A stretch of 61,892 nucleotides of DNA, taken from the NCBI GenBank assembly GCA_003030785.1, contig PYVH01000007.1, forward strand, positions 1 through 61,892. Direction: 5' to 3'. The notes beneath the pieces were generated by a model that worked only from the letters and a program-made list of their open reading frames with translations, ran no database searches and was not told the DNA's origin. Shown here in pieces: positions 1 to 7,256 of this stretch (position 1 is its first letter; each line of letters starts with the position of its first letter). The DNA is from Marinobacter sp. B9-2 (GTDB lineage: Bacteria > Pseudomonadota > Gammaproteobacteria > Pseudomonadales > Oleiphilaceae). The position numbers and the translations under genes are program-made.

Positions 1-32
1 TTAATTCGCCAGCGTCCAACGACTTTACTCAA
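1..32 (-). CDS. 5' end of next integron-cassette gene (cut by window edge)
   Basis: On the minus strand, just past the attC site, there is a strong Shine-Dalgarno (AAGGAGGT, 44-37) followed by a TTG start at 32. The ten readable codons give MSKVVGRWRI. The distance from the attC edge to the ribosome-binding site is only a few bases, as in integron cassettes, where the gene starts right after the recombination point. The GRWRI beginning recalls a family of short uncharacterised cassette proteins, but ten residues are too few to assign it. No function is claimed. Confidence 0.5.
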   Translation of the reverse strand, partial: MSKVVGRWRI

Positions 33-46
33 ACTACCTCCTTAAA

Positions 47-125
47 ACATAACGCTGAAGCGCACCGGTGGCTTTGTCGCAGCGCAGCGGAGACAAAGGC
101 ATCCGAGTGACGCGCCTGGTTAAAT
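47..125 (-). other. attC recombination site (59-base element)
   Basis: The 79-bp imperfect palindrome is read on the minus strand. R'' is ATTTAAC (125-119), a full match to RYYYAAC, and begins three bases past the toxin stop. R' is GTTATGT (53-47), one mismatch from GTTRRRY. The inner arms contain a perfect 7-bp GACAAAG/CTTTGTC stem around a short GC-rich loop, and the outer arms pair with bulges, which fits a folded single-strand attC with unpaired bases. Length lies within the usual range (about 57-141 bp). It would be bound by an IntI integrase as a folded strand. Confidence 0.75.
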
Positions 126-127
126 TA

Positions 128-409
128 CTACCGCTCACCTTCAAGGCCATGCCATACCCGGAGAATGATGATGGCACTGGGATGGAGCGAATATCGAACG
201 ACATATTTCCCGAAAACCATATCTCGAACAGAGTCAGGCACCGGTGCCATTTCAACTGGTGTGCCCATCTTGGGAAAATCAGGAAGCAATTCGATTTTGC
301 CAACCAGTTCGGTAGCGATCCGGGCTGCCGCCGATGGATTGTGGTCTGCAATGAACTCCCTGAGGCGCTGTAAATCTTCAATGGCTTCGTCCGTGTAAAC
401 CAGTTTCAC
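128..409 (-). CDS. RelE/ParE-family toxin
   Basis: A 93-residue protein with the RelE/ParE fold pattern: N-terminal MKLVYTDEAIEDL, then helices with LREFIADHNPSAAARIA, a central PKMGTPV turn, and a C-terminal YVVRYSLHPSAIIILRVWHG strand pair. Family members poison gyrase (ParE) or cleave mRNA on the ribosome (RelE); the sequence alone does not decide which, though the FIADHNPSAA segment is more ParE-like. The GTG start at 409 overlaps the antitoxin stop by four bases (GTGA), so translation is coupled. It lies directly in front of the attC site, so it is cassette-borne. Confidence 0.85.
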   Translation of the reverse strand: MKLVYTDEAIEDLQRLREFIADHNPSAAARIATELVGKIELLPDFPKMGTPVEMAPVPDSVRDMVFGKYVVRYSLHPSAIIILRVWHGLEGER

Positions 410-678
410 TTACCTGACCTCGGTGCATCCTGCTCGTTGTCGGTTCCCCAACTATTAAGCCAGCTGTGAACCTCGCGGGCATCAACAACCTTGCCTTGTG
501 CAGCGGACTCCATTGCTTCTAAGGTCTGTTTCCAGCGCTCTTGCTCCAGCTGCTGCTTTTCTATGTACTCCGATAATGCTTGGTTAATTACCCAACCTTT
601 GCTCCGGTGCAACCTGCCAGCAATTGCTTCCAGGTGCTGTTCAACTTCTGCTTGAAGGCGAACCGTGGTGACGCTCAT
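406..678 (-). CDS. Ribbon-helix-helix antitoxin
   Basis: A 90-residue protein, first gene of the pair. The N-terminus (SVTTVRLQAEVEQHLEAIAGRLHRSKGWVINQAL) is a classical ribbon-helix-helix (CopG/ParD type) DNA-binding domain: a short beta strand with alternating residues, then two helices. The rest, rich in Glu and Gln, should wrap the toxin. Such antitoxins dimerise, neutralise the toxin and repress their own promoter; an imperfect palindrome lies 23 bp upstream of the start. The four-base overlap with the toxin gene is typical. Confidence 0.85.
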   Translation of the reverse strand: MSVTTVRLQAEVEQHLEAIAGRLHRSKGWVINQALSEYIEKQQLEQERWKQTLEAMESAAQGKVVDAREVHSWLNSWGTDNEQDAPRSGK

Positions 679-700
679 GACTATACCCTCGAGTTTGGCT

Positions 701-723
701 ACTACAATGTATTACAACATAGT
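701..723. promoter_or_regulatory. Probable antitoxin operator
   Basis: An AT-rich imperfect palindrome (ACTACAATGT, ATT spacer, ACAACATAGT; 7 of 10 positions symmetric) sits just upstream of the antitoxin start on the minus strand, where the cassette's own promoter must be. Position and symmetry suit binding by the ribbon-helix-helix antitoxin. Inference only. Confidence 0.4.
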
Positions 724-750
724 CTACGAGGGTGCGGCAAAAAATTTAAC

Positions 751-950
751 ATTTGTATAGTGGTCGCGATGATCATATTCCCGACCAAATATCCTCTCTG
801 ACCACTCCTAAATCTAACCAAAAGTGCTTTAGATTCAATGTCCTGAATTCCAAGCCTTTCCCTGAGCTTCGATAAAAACGATCAACACGACCGCTTTCCT
901 GGTATCACCGACTTTTAGAGCTAACCGATCACTTTTCCAGCCCACCAAAC
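751..950. other. Gene-free stretch between cassette and nrdJb terminator
   Basis: I see no credible gene here. The stretch is AT-richer than the chromosome to its right. It holds an inverted repeat TGGTCG (761-766) / CGACCA (782-787) around an ATGATCAT palindrome. It lies just outside the cassette boundary, where an attI site or a decayed attC might be expected, but nothing matches those well. Confidence 0.4.
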
Positions 951-985
951 AAAAAGGCCCGAAGTTTTCACTCCAGGCCTTCTCG
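951..985 (-). terminator. Rho-independent terminator of nrdJab
   Basis: The plus strand has AAGGCC (954-959) and GGCCTT (976-981); on the minus strand this gives a stem ending in CTTTTTG. It starts about 25 bp past the nrdJb stop and points the right way. Confidence 0.7.
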
Positions 986-1007
986 TCACTCAATGCAGTC
1001 GATCACC

Positions 1008-1703
1008 TCAACCGCACTTGCTATCGCCGCAGGAGAGGCAGGTCGCACAACCGTCCATTACGATCACCGCCTTGGTGCTGCACTTGCCACACATGGTGGC
1101 GTTCGGCGGGAAGTCGCTGGCCTTTTCATCGTTCGTAGCCGTGCTGTGGCTGGCTTCGAACTCGGCGCGCTTTTCGGCGAGGATGCGCTTGGTGGTTTCG
1201 CTCATTTCCTCGCTTTCCAGCAGGCCGATGGCCTTCAGGTGCTTCTCGATCACGGCGCCGATTTCAGCGACCAGGGAAGGCATGAATACGCCGCCTTTCT
1301 TGAAGTAGCCACCGTTGGGGTCGTACACGCTGCGCAGCTCTTCCACCAGGAAGGTTACGTCGCCACCCTTGCGGAATACCGCAGAGATAACGCGGGTGAG
1401 GGCGATAACCCACTGGAAGTGTTCCATCGACTTGGAGTTGATGAACACTTCGTACGGCTGCCGGCTTTCGTGATCGGTGCCTTCGTTGAGCAGGATGTCG
1501 TTGATGGTGATGTACATCGCGTGCTCAGCCACCGGCGGCTTGATCTTGTAGGTGGTGCCCAGCAGGAAGTCCGGCCGTTCGATGTATTCGTTCATCTGAA
1601 CGGGCTTGGTTTCTGCGTGCACCGGTCCCTCGTGTTCAGTAGCTTCGGGGTCGGCCTTCTTTACGCGGTAGCCGACGATTTTGTTGCTGATTTTAACTGT
1701 CAT
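1008..1703 (-). CDS. nrdJb: Class II ribonucleotide reductase, small C-terminal component NrdJb
   Basis: A 231-residue protein. In Pseudomonas and relatives the adenosylcobalamin-dependent reductase is split into NrdJa (catalytic barrel) and NrdJb, which supplies the C-terminal part including the cysteine-rich tail that re-reduces the active site. The middle (HFQWVIALTRVISAVFRKGGD, YFKKGGVFMPSLVAEIG) matches the class II C-terminal domain. The last 25 residues hold paired cysteines (CGKC, CATCLSCGDSKCG), as needed for thioredoxin-linked reduction. It lies 27 bp downstream of nrdJa in one operon, with a good ribosome-binding site (AGGAAAA) before the ATG. Confidence 0.9.
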   Translation of the reverse strand: MTVKISNKIVGYRVKKADPEATEHEGPVHAETKPVQMNEYIERPDFLLGTTYKIKPPVAEHAMYITINDILLNEGTDHESRQPYEVFINSKSMEHFQWVIALTRVISAVFRKGGDVTFLVEELRSVYDPNGGYFKKGGVFMPSLVAEIGAVIEKHLKAIGLLESEEMSETTKRILAEKRAEFEASHSTATNDEKASDFPPNATMCGKCSTKAVIVMDGCATCLSCGDSKCG

Positions 1704-1730
1704 GTTCGTTTTCCTGTGTCGGTTCCCGGA

Positions 1731-3869
1731 TCAGTACTTGCCGTAGGTGCCTTCTTTAAGCGCGTCAAACAGGTTGGCGGCGTTGTGGATTTCGCCGTCG
1801 TACTCTACCTGCTCGTTGCCCTTGAGGGTGACCTTGCTGCCATCGTCCAGGGTGAACTCGTACAATGTGTTCTCGAGGTCTTTTTCCTTAACCAGTACGC
1901 CCTGGAAGGCTTCCGGGTTGAAGCGGAAAGTGGTGCAACCCTTCAGGCCCATGTCGTAGGCGTAGAGGTAAATGTCCTTGAAGTCCTGGTAGGCGAAGTC
2001 TGTCGGAACGTTCGCGGTTTTGGAAATCGAGGAATCTACCCACTTCTGGGCGGCGGCCTGGATGTCCACGTGCTGCGACGGTGTTACGTCGTCGGAGGTG
2101 GTGAAGTAGGCCGGCAGCTTCTTGTCCTCGTCTTCGGAGAACGGCATGGCGCCCGGGTTCACCATATGACGATATGCGAGCAGCTCGAAGGAAAATACGT
2201 CTACCTTCTCTTTCGTCTTGCGGCCTTCGCGGATGATGTTACGCGCATAGTGGTGCGAGAAGCTCGGCTCGATGCCGTTACTGGCGTTATTGGCCAGAGA
2301 CAGGCTGATGGTGCCGGTCGGCGCGATGGAGGTGTGGTGGGTAAAGCGGCCACCTTTCTCGGCCAGTTCTTCCACCAGCTTCGGCTCCACATTGGCAATC
2401 TGCTGCATGTACTTGCTGTACTTGGCGTGCAGGATGCGGCCTTTCACCTTGTCGCCCAGTTTGTAGCCGTCTTCAGACAGCTGCGGGCACCTGGTGAGCA
2501 TTTTCGGAGTAATTTCAAACTCGTCGTCCATAATCGGAGCAACGCCTTTTTCCTCGGCCAGGGCGAGGGACTGGCGCCAGCCTTCAACGGCCATTTCACG
2601 AACGACTTCTTCGGTGAACTGCACGGATTCTGCAGAACCGTATGGCATGCGCAGCATGGCGAGGGTGGAGCCCAGACCGAGGATGCCCATACCGTGGCGG
2701 CGCTTGTAGGTGATTTCATGGCGCTGCTCAGCCAGCGGCAGGCCGTTGATCTCAACCACGTTGTCCAGCATCCGGGTGAAGATGGCCACAACCTTGCGGT
2801 ACTTCTCGTAGTTGAAGCTGGCCTTGTCGGTGAACGGGTAGTCCACGAACATGGTCAGGTTCACGGAGCCCAGCAGGCAGCTGCCGTACGGGGGCAGTGG
2901 CTGCTCACCGCAGGGGTTGGTGGCACGGATGTCTTCGCAGAACCAGTTGTTGTTCATCTGGTTGACCTTGTCGATCAGGATGAAACCCGGCTCGGCGTAG
3001 TCGTAGGTGCTGGTCATGATGGTGTCCCAGATGAACTGGGCTTTCAGGGTGCGGTAGATGCGGCAGGCAACCTTGCCTTCACCGTTCACCACGTAGCCTT
3101 TCTGTTCCGGGAAATCACGGTATACAAACTGGCTCTCGTCGCTCAGGTCCAGCTTCTCGTCTTCCACTTCCTTTTGGGTAACGGGGAAGGAGAGGTGCCA
3201 GTCGGCGTCGTTGCGCACGGCTTCGATGAAGTCTTCAGTGATCAGCAGCGAGAGGTTGAACTGGCGCAGGCGACCGTCTTCACGCTTGGCCTGGATGAAG
3301 TCGATCACGTCCGGATGGTGCACATCAAAGGTGGCCATCTGGGCGCCGCGGCGGCCACCGGCAGAGGACACGGTGAAGCACATGCGATCGAAGATATCCA
3401 TGAACGACAGCGGGCCAGAGGTGGTCGCCCCGGCGCCGGCCACATACGCGCCTTTCGGGCGCAGGGTGGAGAACTCATAACCGATACCACAACCTGCCTT
3501 GAGGGTAAGGCCGGCTTCGTGGTTCTTTTCCAGGATGTCGTTCATGGAGTCCTGAACGGTGCCGGAAACGGTGCAGTTAATGGTGGAGGTTGCCGGCTTG
3601 TGTGCTTCGGCACCGGCATTGGAGGTAATCCGGCCGGCGGGAATGGCGCCGTTCTGCAGGGCCCAGATGAAGTTTTTCATGTGCTGGGTGCGTACGGATT
3701 TGTTTTCCACCTCGGCAAGGGCTTTGGCAACACGTTCGTAGGTTGCGTTGATGTCCTTGTCTACGGGCTCGCCGGTCTTGGTCTTCAGCTGGTATTTGCT
3801 GTGCCAGATGTCGATCGAGGCTTCCTGCATCGGAATTGTTGTTACCACTGCCTGTGCCTTAGCGTTCAT
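1731..3869 (-). CDS. nrdJa: Adenosylcobalamin-dependent ribonucleotide reductase, catalytic subunit NrdJa
   Basis: A 712-residue catalytic subunit that reduces ribonucleotides to deoxyribonucleotides using a B12-generated thiyl radical; it needs no oxygen. Visible marks are NCTVSG near residue 100 (redox cysteine), the NPCGEQPLPPYGSCLLG loop near 320 (radical Cys and catalytic Glu), and APTGTISLSLANNASNGIEP near 520. I place the start at ATG 3869, with GAGGGTGG just upstream, rather than the GTG two codons earlier. The C-terminal domain is missing because it is encoded separately by nrdJb. Two NrdR boxes lie upstream. Confidence 0.92.
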   Translation of the reverse strand: MNAKAQAVVTTIPMQEASIDIWHSKYQLKTKTGEPVDKDINATYERVAKALAEVENKSVRTQHMKNFIWALQNGAIPAGRITSNAGAEAHKPATSTINCTVSGTVQDSMNDILEKNHEAGLTLKAGCGIGYEFSTLRPKGAYVAGAGATTSGPLSFMDIFDRMCFTVSSAGGRRGAQMATFDVHHPDVIDFIQAKREDGRLRQFNLSLLITEDFIEAVRNDADWHLSFPVTQKEVEDEKLDLSDESQFVYRDFPEQKGYVVNGEGKVACRIYRTLKAQFIWDTIMTSTYDYAEPGFILIDKVNQMNNNWFCEDIRATNPCGEQPLPPYGSCLLGSVNLTMFVDYPFTDKASFNYEKYRKVVAIFTRMLDNVVEINGLPLAEQRHEITYKRRHGMGILGLGSTLAMLRMPYGSAESVQFTEEVVREMAVEGWRQSLALAEEKGVAPIMDDEFEITPKMLTRCPQLSEDGYKLGDKVKGRILHAKYSKYMQQIANVEPKLVEELAEKGGRFTHHTSIAPTGTISLSLANNASNGIEPSFSHHYARNIIREGRKTKEKVDVFSFELLAYRHMVNPGAMPFSEDEDKKLPAYFTTSDDVTPSQHVDIQAAAQKWVDSSISKTANVPTDFAYQDFKDIYLYAYDMGLKGCTTFRFNPEAFQGVLVKEKDLENTLYEFTLDDGSKVTLKGNEQVEYDGEIHNAANLFDALKEGTYGKY

Positions 3870-3981
3870 TTCCACCCTCTGTCTTCCGGTATGTCTTCTT
3901 TTGATGGCACCAGTCCTTGTACCGGCGGCGCCATACCCCTTGAGAATCGTCTGTTTGGCCTTGGGCCTGTTTTCTTTTTAA

Positions 3982-3997
3982 CCACTATATATGGGCT
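3982..3997. promoter_or_regulatory. NrdR box 1
   Basis: CTATATATGG core with flanks, close to the NrdR consensus acaCwAtATaTwGtgt (one core mismatch). It lies about 113 bp upstream of nrdJa and exactly 32 bp (three helical turns) from the second box, the spacing known for NrdR pairs. NrdR represses ribonucleotide reductase genes when dATP is high. Confidence 0.7.
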
Positions 3998-4013
3998 GAA
4001 TCTGAAATGAGTA

Positions 4014-4029
4014 TAACAGGATATAGTGT
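4014..4029. promoter_or_regulatory. NrdR box 2
   Basis: CAGGATATAG followed by TGT; 8 of 10 core positions and the right flank match the NrdR consensus. It is in phase with box 1 at 32 bp. The weaker single match is made credible by that spacing and by the class II reductase gene downstream. Confidence 0.65.
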
Positions 4030-4141
4030 TCTGTGAATAAGAACGCAACTATTGATAGGCGCTTCGGGGCAAAGAAAATCAATCGAAACCGGCTTGAATC
4101 CGGGAAATTTTTTCTAAAACAGCGATTTGGGGTAAAGGTTC

Positions 4142-4165
4142 AAAACCACTACATGTTGTGGTTTT
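4142..4165. repeat. Perfect inverted repeat between nrdJ and the ABC operon
   Basis: AAAACCAC (4142-4149) and GTGGTTTT (4158-4165) flank TACATGTT, itself holding the palindrome ACATGT. On the minus strand the stem ends in GGTTTT, so it could be a second terminator for the ABC operon, or a protein-binding site in the nrdJ upstream region. The rest of the 398-bp gap (3870-4267) holds the NrdR boxes and the terminator at 4242-4264. Confidence 0.4.
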
Positions 4166-4241
4166 GTGTTGTTGCGGTGTCAATAGCGAATTGTGCGATT
4201 TCGTTCGGGAATTGGGAAAATCAGGCAATCAGGGAGCGAGA

Positions 4242-4264
4242 ACGGGGGCCAGTCTGGCCCCCGT
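4242..4264 (-). terminator. Strong hairpin after the ABC importer operon
   Basis: ACGGGGGCC / GGCCCCCGT with loop AGTCT, directly after the ATPase stop codon. A run of T follows on the plus strand and a run of A precedes it on the minus strand, so T-tract termination works better for plus-strand RNA. As the last structure of a minus-strand operon it may act mainly as a 3'-end stabiliser. Confidence 0.6.
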
Positions 4265-4267
4265 TTT

Positions 4268-5062
4268 TTAGCCCAGCAACAAACTGTCGTCATCCACTTC
4301 CAACCCGCGCTGTTTTTCAAACAAGCCGAGCAGATCTTTCACTTCCAGGCCTTCGCGGTCCTTGCCTTCGATATCAAACACCACCTCACCCTGGTGCAGC
4401 ATGACTGTGCGGCTGCCAACTTCCAGCGCCTGCTTCATGCTGTGGGTCACCATCAGTGCGGTGAGCTTCTGCTCCTCGATGATCTTGGTGGTGAGTTCCA
4501 GCACGAACGCAGCGGTTTTCGGGTCCAGCGCGGCGGTGTGTTCGTCCAGCAGCAGGATGCTGGAGGGTGTAAGGCTTGCCATCAGCAGGCTCACGGCCTG
4601 GCGCTGCCCCCCGGAGAGCAGGCCCATCTTGTCGCCAAGACGTTTTTCCAGGCCCAGATTCAGGGACGAAAGGCTGTCCTTGAATTTTTCCATGTACTGC
4701 TTCTTCACGGCGCTGGTGAGGCCGCGGCGTTGGCCACGTTTGATGGCCAGCGCGAGGTTTTCCTCGATGCTGAGGCCCTCGCAGGTACCGGCCAGTGGGT
4801 CCTGGAATACCCGGGCAACACGGCCGGCCCGTTTGTGGGTCGGCAGTTTGGTGACGTCCAGGTTGTCCACGATGATCTGGCCGCTGTCTACCAGCACTTC
4901 GCCGGCGAGGGCATTCAGAAAGGTGGATTTGCCGGCGCCGTTGCTGCCTATCACGGTGACGAACTCACCCTGGTTAACGGTCAGGCTCATGCCTCGGAGG
5001 GCGGGGTTTTCCAGCGGTGTGCCCTTGCCAAAGGTAAGCCGGAGATCGGTTGCACTGATCAT
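4268..5062 (-). CDS. ABC importer ATP-binding protein (TrpZ-like)
   Basis: A 264-residue cytoplasmic ATPase: Walker A GSNGAGKST at 39-47, Q-loop VFQDPLAG near 87, signature LSGGQ near 150, Walker B ILLLDEHTAALDP near 170, and the switch histidine in VTHSMKQ near 205. It powers the permease encoded 9 bp upstream, and with the binding protein forms a complete importer. The family resembles TrpXYZ-type importers of Gram-positive bacteria, but the substrate cannot be read from the sequence. Confidence 0.88.
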   Translation of the reverse strand: MISATDLRLTFGKGTPLENPALRGMSLTVNQGEFVTVIGSNGAGKSTFLNALAGEVLVDSGQIIVDNLDVTKLPTHKRAGRVARVFQDPLAGTCEGLSIEENLALAIKRGQRRGLTSAVKKQYMEKFKDSLSSLNLGLEKRLGDKMGLLSGGQRQAVSLLMASLTPSSILLLDEHTAALDPKTAAFVLELTTKIIEEQKLTALMVTHSMKQALEVGSRTVMLHQGEVVFDIEGKDREGLEVKDLLGLFEKQRGLEVDDDSLLLG

Positions 5063-5071
5063 GTCGCCTCC

Positions 5072-5974
5072 TTAGGCCTTGCTACGGGAAAGTTTGCCGG
5101 CAATGGATGAACGTACGCCGGGCAAAACGATGGCCAGGGTAACCAGAACCGCGGTAATCAGGTTCAGATCCTGGGCCTGCAGTCCCAGGAAATCCGCATT
5201 CAGAGCGAAGGCAATGGCCAGTCGGTAGATGATTGCGCCCACCACGCACGCGATGAGCGCGCGTACCACGGTTGAGGGAGTCACCACGGCTTCACCGCCA
5301 ATCAGGGAGGCAAGGCCAATGACGATCACGCCAACGCCCATGGTGACATCGGCTGCACCCTGGCTCTGGGCAAAGAGCGCACCGGCAAGCCCGACAAGGC
5401 CGTTGGAAACGGCAACGCCGAGAACAATCATGGCGCCGGTGGCGATGCCCTGTGCCCGGGCCATTCTGGCGTTGGCGCCAGTGGCTCGCATGGCCAGGCC
5501 GGTTTCGGATTTCATGAAGCGCCAAAGCAGGATAAGGGCAACAAAGACCACAATAATGAACAGAAGCACCGGTACCTGATGGTAGGCCAGATCCAGGTCG
5601 TACCAGGGCGTCAGCACGGTTTCTTCGGTAAGCAGGGCCACGTTGGGGCGGCCCATGATGCGCAGGTTCACTGAATAGAGCGCAATCATGGTCAGGATCG
5701 AGGCCAGCAGATTAAGAATGTTGAGTTTCACATTCAGCAGTGCTGTTACCGCGCCTGCGGCCATGCCGGCCATGACGGCACAGCCTGTGGCCAGCCACGG
5801 GTTCCAGCCTTCAATGATCAGTACGGCGGCAACGGCAGCACCGAGGGGAAAGCTGCCATCTACAGTGAGATCCGGGAAATCAAGCACCCGGAAGGAGAGG
5901 TAGATGCCGAAAGCGACCAGGCCGTAGATCAGTCCGGTCTCAATGGCACCATAAAGAGCGATGTTACTCAGCAT
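5072..5974 (-). CDS. ABC importer permease (TrpY / branched-chain type)
   Basis: A 300-residue membrane protein with about eight to nine hydrophobic segments, such as the N-terminal IALYGAIETGLIYGLVAFGIYLSF and long Ala/Ile/Val-rich helices throughout. The YLSFRVLDFPDLTVDGSFPLGAAV segment is typical of BPD_transp_2 permeases, the family of branched-chain amino-acid and TrpY permeases. It is second in a three-gene operon (binding protein, permease, ATPase), with a strong hairpin between it and the binding-protein gene. Confidence 0.85.
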   Translation of the reverse strand: MLSNIALYGAIETGLIYGLVAFGIYLSFRVLDFPDLTVDGSFPLGAAVAAVLIIEGWNPWLATGCAVMAGMAAGAVTALLNVKLNILNLLASILTMIALYSVNLRIMGRPNVALLTEETVLTPWYDLDLAYHQVPVLLFIIVVFVALILLWRFMKSETGLAMRATGANARMARAQGIATGAMIVLGVAVSNGLVGLAGALFAQSQGAADVTMGVGVIVIGLASLIGGEAVVTPSTVVRALIACVVGAIIYRLAIAFALNADFLGLQAQDLNLITAVLVTLAIVLPGVRSSIAGKLSRSKA

Positions 5975-5996
5975 GGTCGGGTATCACCAATGATAA

Positions 5997-6027
5997 AACG
6001 GGCAGCCCCTCGTGAGGGCCGCCCGTT
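5997..6027 (-). promoter_or_regulatory. Intercistronic hairpin between binding-protein and permease genes
   Basis: AACGGGC with GCCCGTT plus an inner CCCTC/GAGGG stem, in the 66-bp gap between the binding-protein stop and the permease start. With no T-run, it probably protects the upstream mRNA or lowers read-through, so more binding protein than permease is made, a common arrangement in ABC importer operons. Confidence 0.5.
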
Positions 6028-6040
6028 GGGTTCAGGGGGA

Positions 6041-7015
6041 TTACTTGGCGCTGTCGATCACTTTCTTCGCGTCTGCGATTACATCATCTGACAGGGTGAT
6101 GCCCATGCGCTCTGCGGCGGCCGGGTTCACGAACAGGTCTAGCTTCTTCATGGTTTCAACCGCCATTTCGCCGGGTTTCTCGCCATTCAATACCCGGGCA
6201 ACCATTACGCCGGTCTGGCGGCCATGGTCGTAGTAATCAAACCCGAGTGCTGCAACGGCACCGCGCTCAACGGTAGCGGTGTCTGCCGCGAATACCGGAA
6301 TGCTGGCGCGCTCACCAACAGAGATAACGGCTTCGGCAGCACTGATCACGGTATTGTCTGTGGTCAGGTAGATGGCGTCTGCTTTACCCACCAGGGAGCG
6401 GGCCGCGCCCAGAACCTCGGAAGTTTTGGTGGCAGCACCTTTTACCAGTTCAAGACCACGCGCCGCGAGGCGCTCTTCGAGCAGTTCTACCAGGGAGACG
6501 GCATTGGCTTCGCCCGGGTTGTACACCGTGCCAATGCGTTTGGCATCGGGCATTACGCGCTGCAGCATGTCCAGGTGTTTGTCGATGGGCAGCATGTCGC
6601 TCACGCCGGTAATGTTGGCGCCAGGCGCCTCCAGATTGCTTACCAGCTTGGCGCCAAGCGGGTCGGTCACAGCGGAGAAAATTACCGGTGTATTGCGGGC
6701 CGCAGCGGCAACGGTTTGCGCGGAAGGCGTTGCAATCGCCACGATCACGTCGGGACTCTCACCAACGAATTTGCGGGCAATCTGGGAAGCAATGGCAGAG
6801 TTGCCCTGGGCACTCTCGTGCATCACTTCGAGGTTGTCGCCCTCTTTGAAGCCGCGCTCGGCGAGTTCATCTTTTATGCCCTGGTAGACGGCGTCCAGTG
6901 CCGGGTGTTCCACAATCTGTGTGATGGCTACAACGCGGGGTTCCTGTGCCTGAACAAGTGTTGCCAGCGCCAGCAGGGTGGCACCGAACAGGGTGCGCAG
7001 GGTTGTCTTGGCCAT
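6041..7015 (-). CDS. ABC importer substrate-binding protein (TrpX / DUF534 type)
   Basis: 324 residues after choosing ATG 7015 (GGAG upstream; the longer frame adds 39 residues before the signal sequence). A clear signal peptide (MAKTTLRTLFGATLLALATLVQAQ) precedes two Rossmann-like lobes of the ABC_sub_bind family: VAITQIVEHPALDAVYQGIKDEL, then SPDVIVAIATPSAQTVAAAARNTPVIFSAVTDPLGAKLV and the hinge SDMLPIDKHLDMLQRVMPDAKRIGTVYNPGE. Members bind amino acids or related small molecules in the periplasm. Tryptophan is the known ligand in Gram-positive TrpX; for this protein it is only a guess. Confidence 0.85.
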   Translation of the reverse strand: MAKTTLRTLFGATLLALATLVQAQEPRVVAITQIVEHPALDAVYQGIKDELAERGFKEGDNLEVMHESAQGNSAIASQIARKFVGESPDVIVAIATPSAQTVAAAARNTPVIFSAVTDPLGAKLVSNLEAPGANITGVSDMLPIDKHLDMLQRVMPDAKRIGTVYNPGEANAVSLVELLEERLAARGLELVKGAATKTSEVLGAARSLVGKADAIYLTTDNTVISAAEAVISVGERASIPVFAADTATVERGAVAALGFDYYDHGRQTGVMVARVLNGEKPGEMAVETMKKLDLFVNPAAAERMGITLSDDVIADAKKVIDSAK

Positions 7016-7256
7016 ATGCCCATCTCCGGGTAGGTTAACTGATATGTTGCGAATCTGAAGGGGCGGAAGTTTACCACAGGCAAGGGGTTCAAGGGGTAGG
7101 GGATGTTGCCGGTGGCGGCGTTTTGGTTGCAATAGATGCAGTTGGAAATTATTTTGCTTGTGTCACGTTTTGACCGCTCATACTATGTTGAAATACCCTA
7201 CGAAAGTCTAATAACAAGTCATCTATAACTCGAATAACGAACTGCAGGGAAGGTCC

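Larger units (their letters stand above)
47..749 (-). mobile_element. Integron gene cassette carrying a toxin-antitoxin pair
   Basis: Read on the minus strand, this unit starts at a G^TTRRRY-type boundary (GTTAAAT, 750-744), carries a promoter/operator, antitoxin and toxin genes, and ends in an attC site right after the toxin stop. That is the usual one-cassette layout: gene(s) followed directly by attC. Toxin-antitoxin cassettes are known in chromosomal integrons, where they carry their own promoter and stabilise the array. No integrase gene is visible on either side, so this is either the end of an array whose integrase lies beyond the left edge or an attC cluster without integrase. The attC is well supported; the right boundary is weaker. 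Confidence 0.65.

Noticed and set aside
993-4010. A 1005-codon open frame on the plus strand opposite nrdJab, and a 305-codon one at 4193-5110 opposite the ABC ATPase
   Set aside because: Their products are low-complexity (Val/Gly/His/Gln-rich) and resemble no protein, while the minus-strand frames are clear members of known families. They arise from high-GC codon bias.
7016-7256. Riboswitch or T-box before the TrpXYZ-type importer
   Set aside because: The leader of the importer is short and shows no conserved riboswitch-like architecture that I can recognise.
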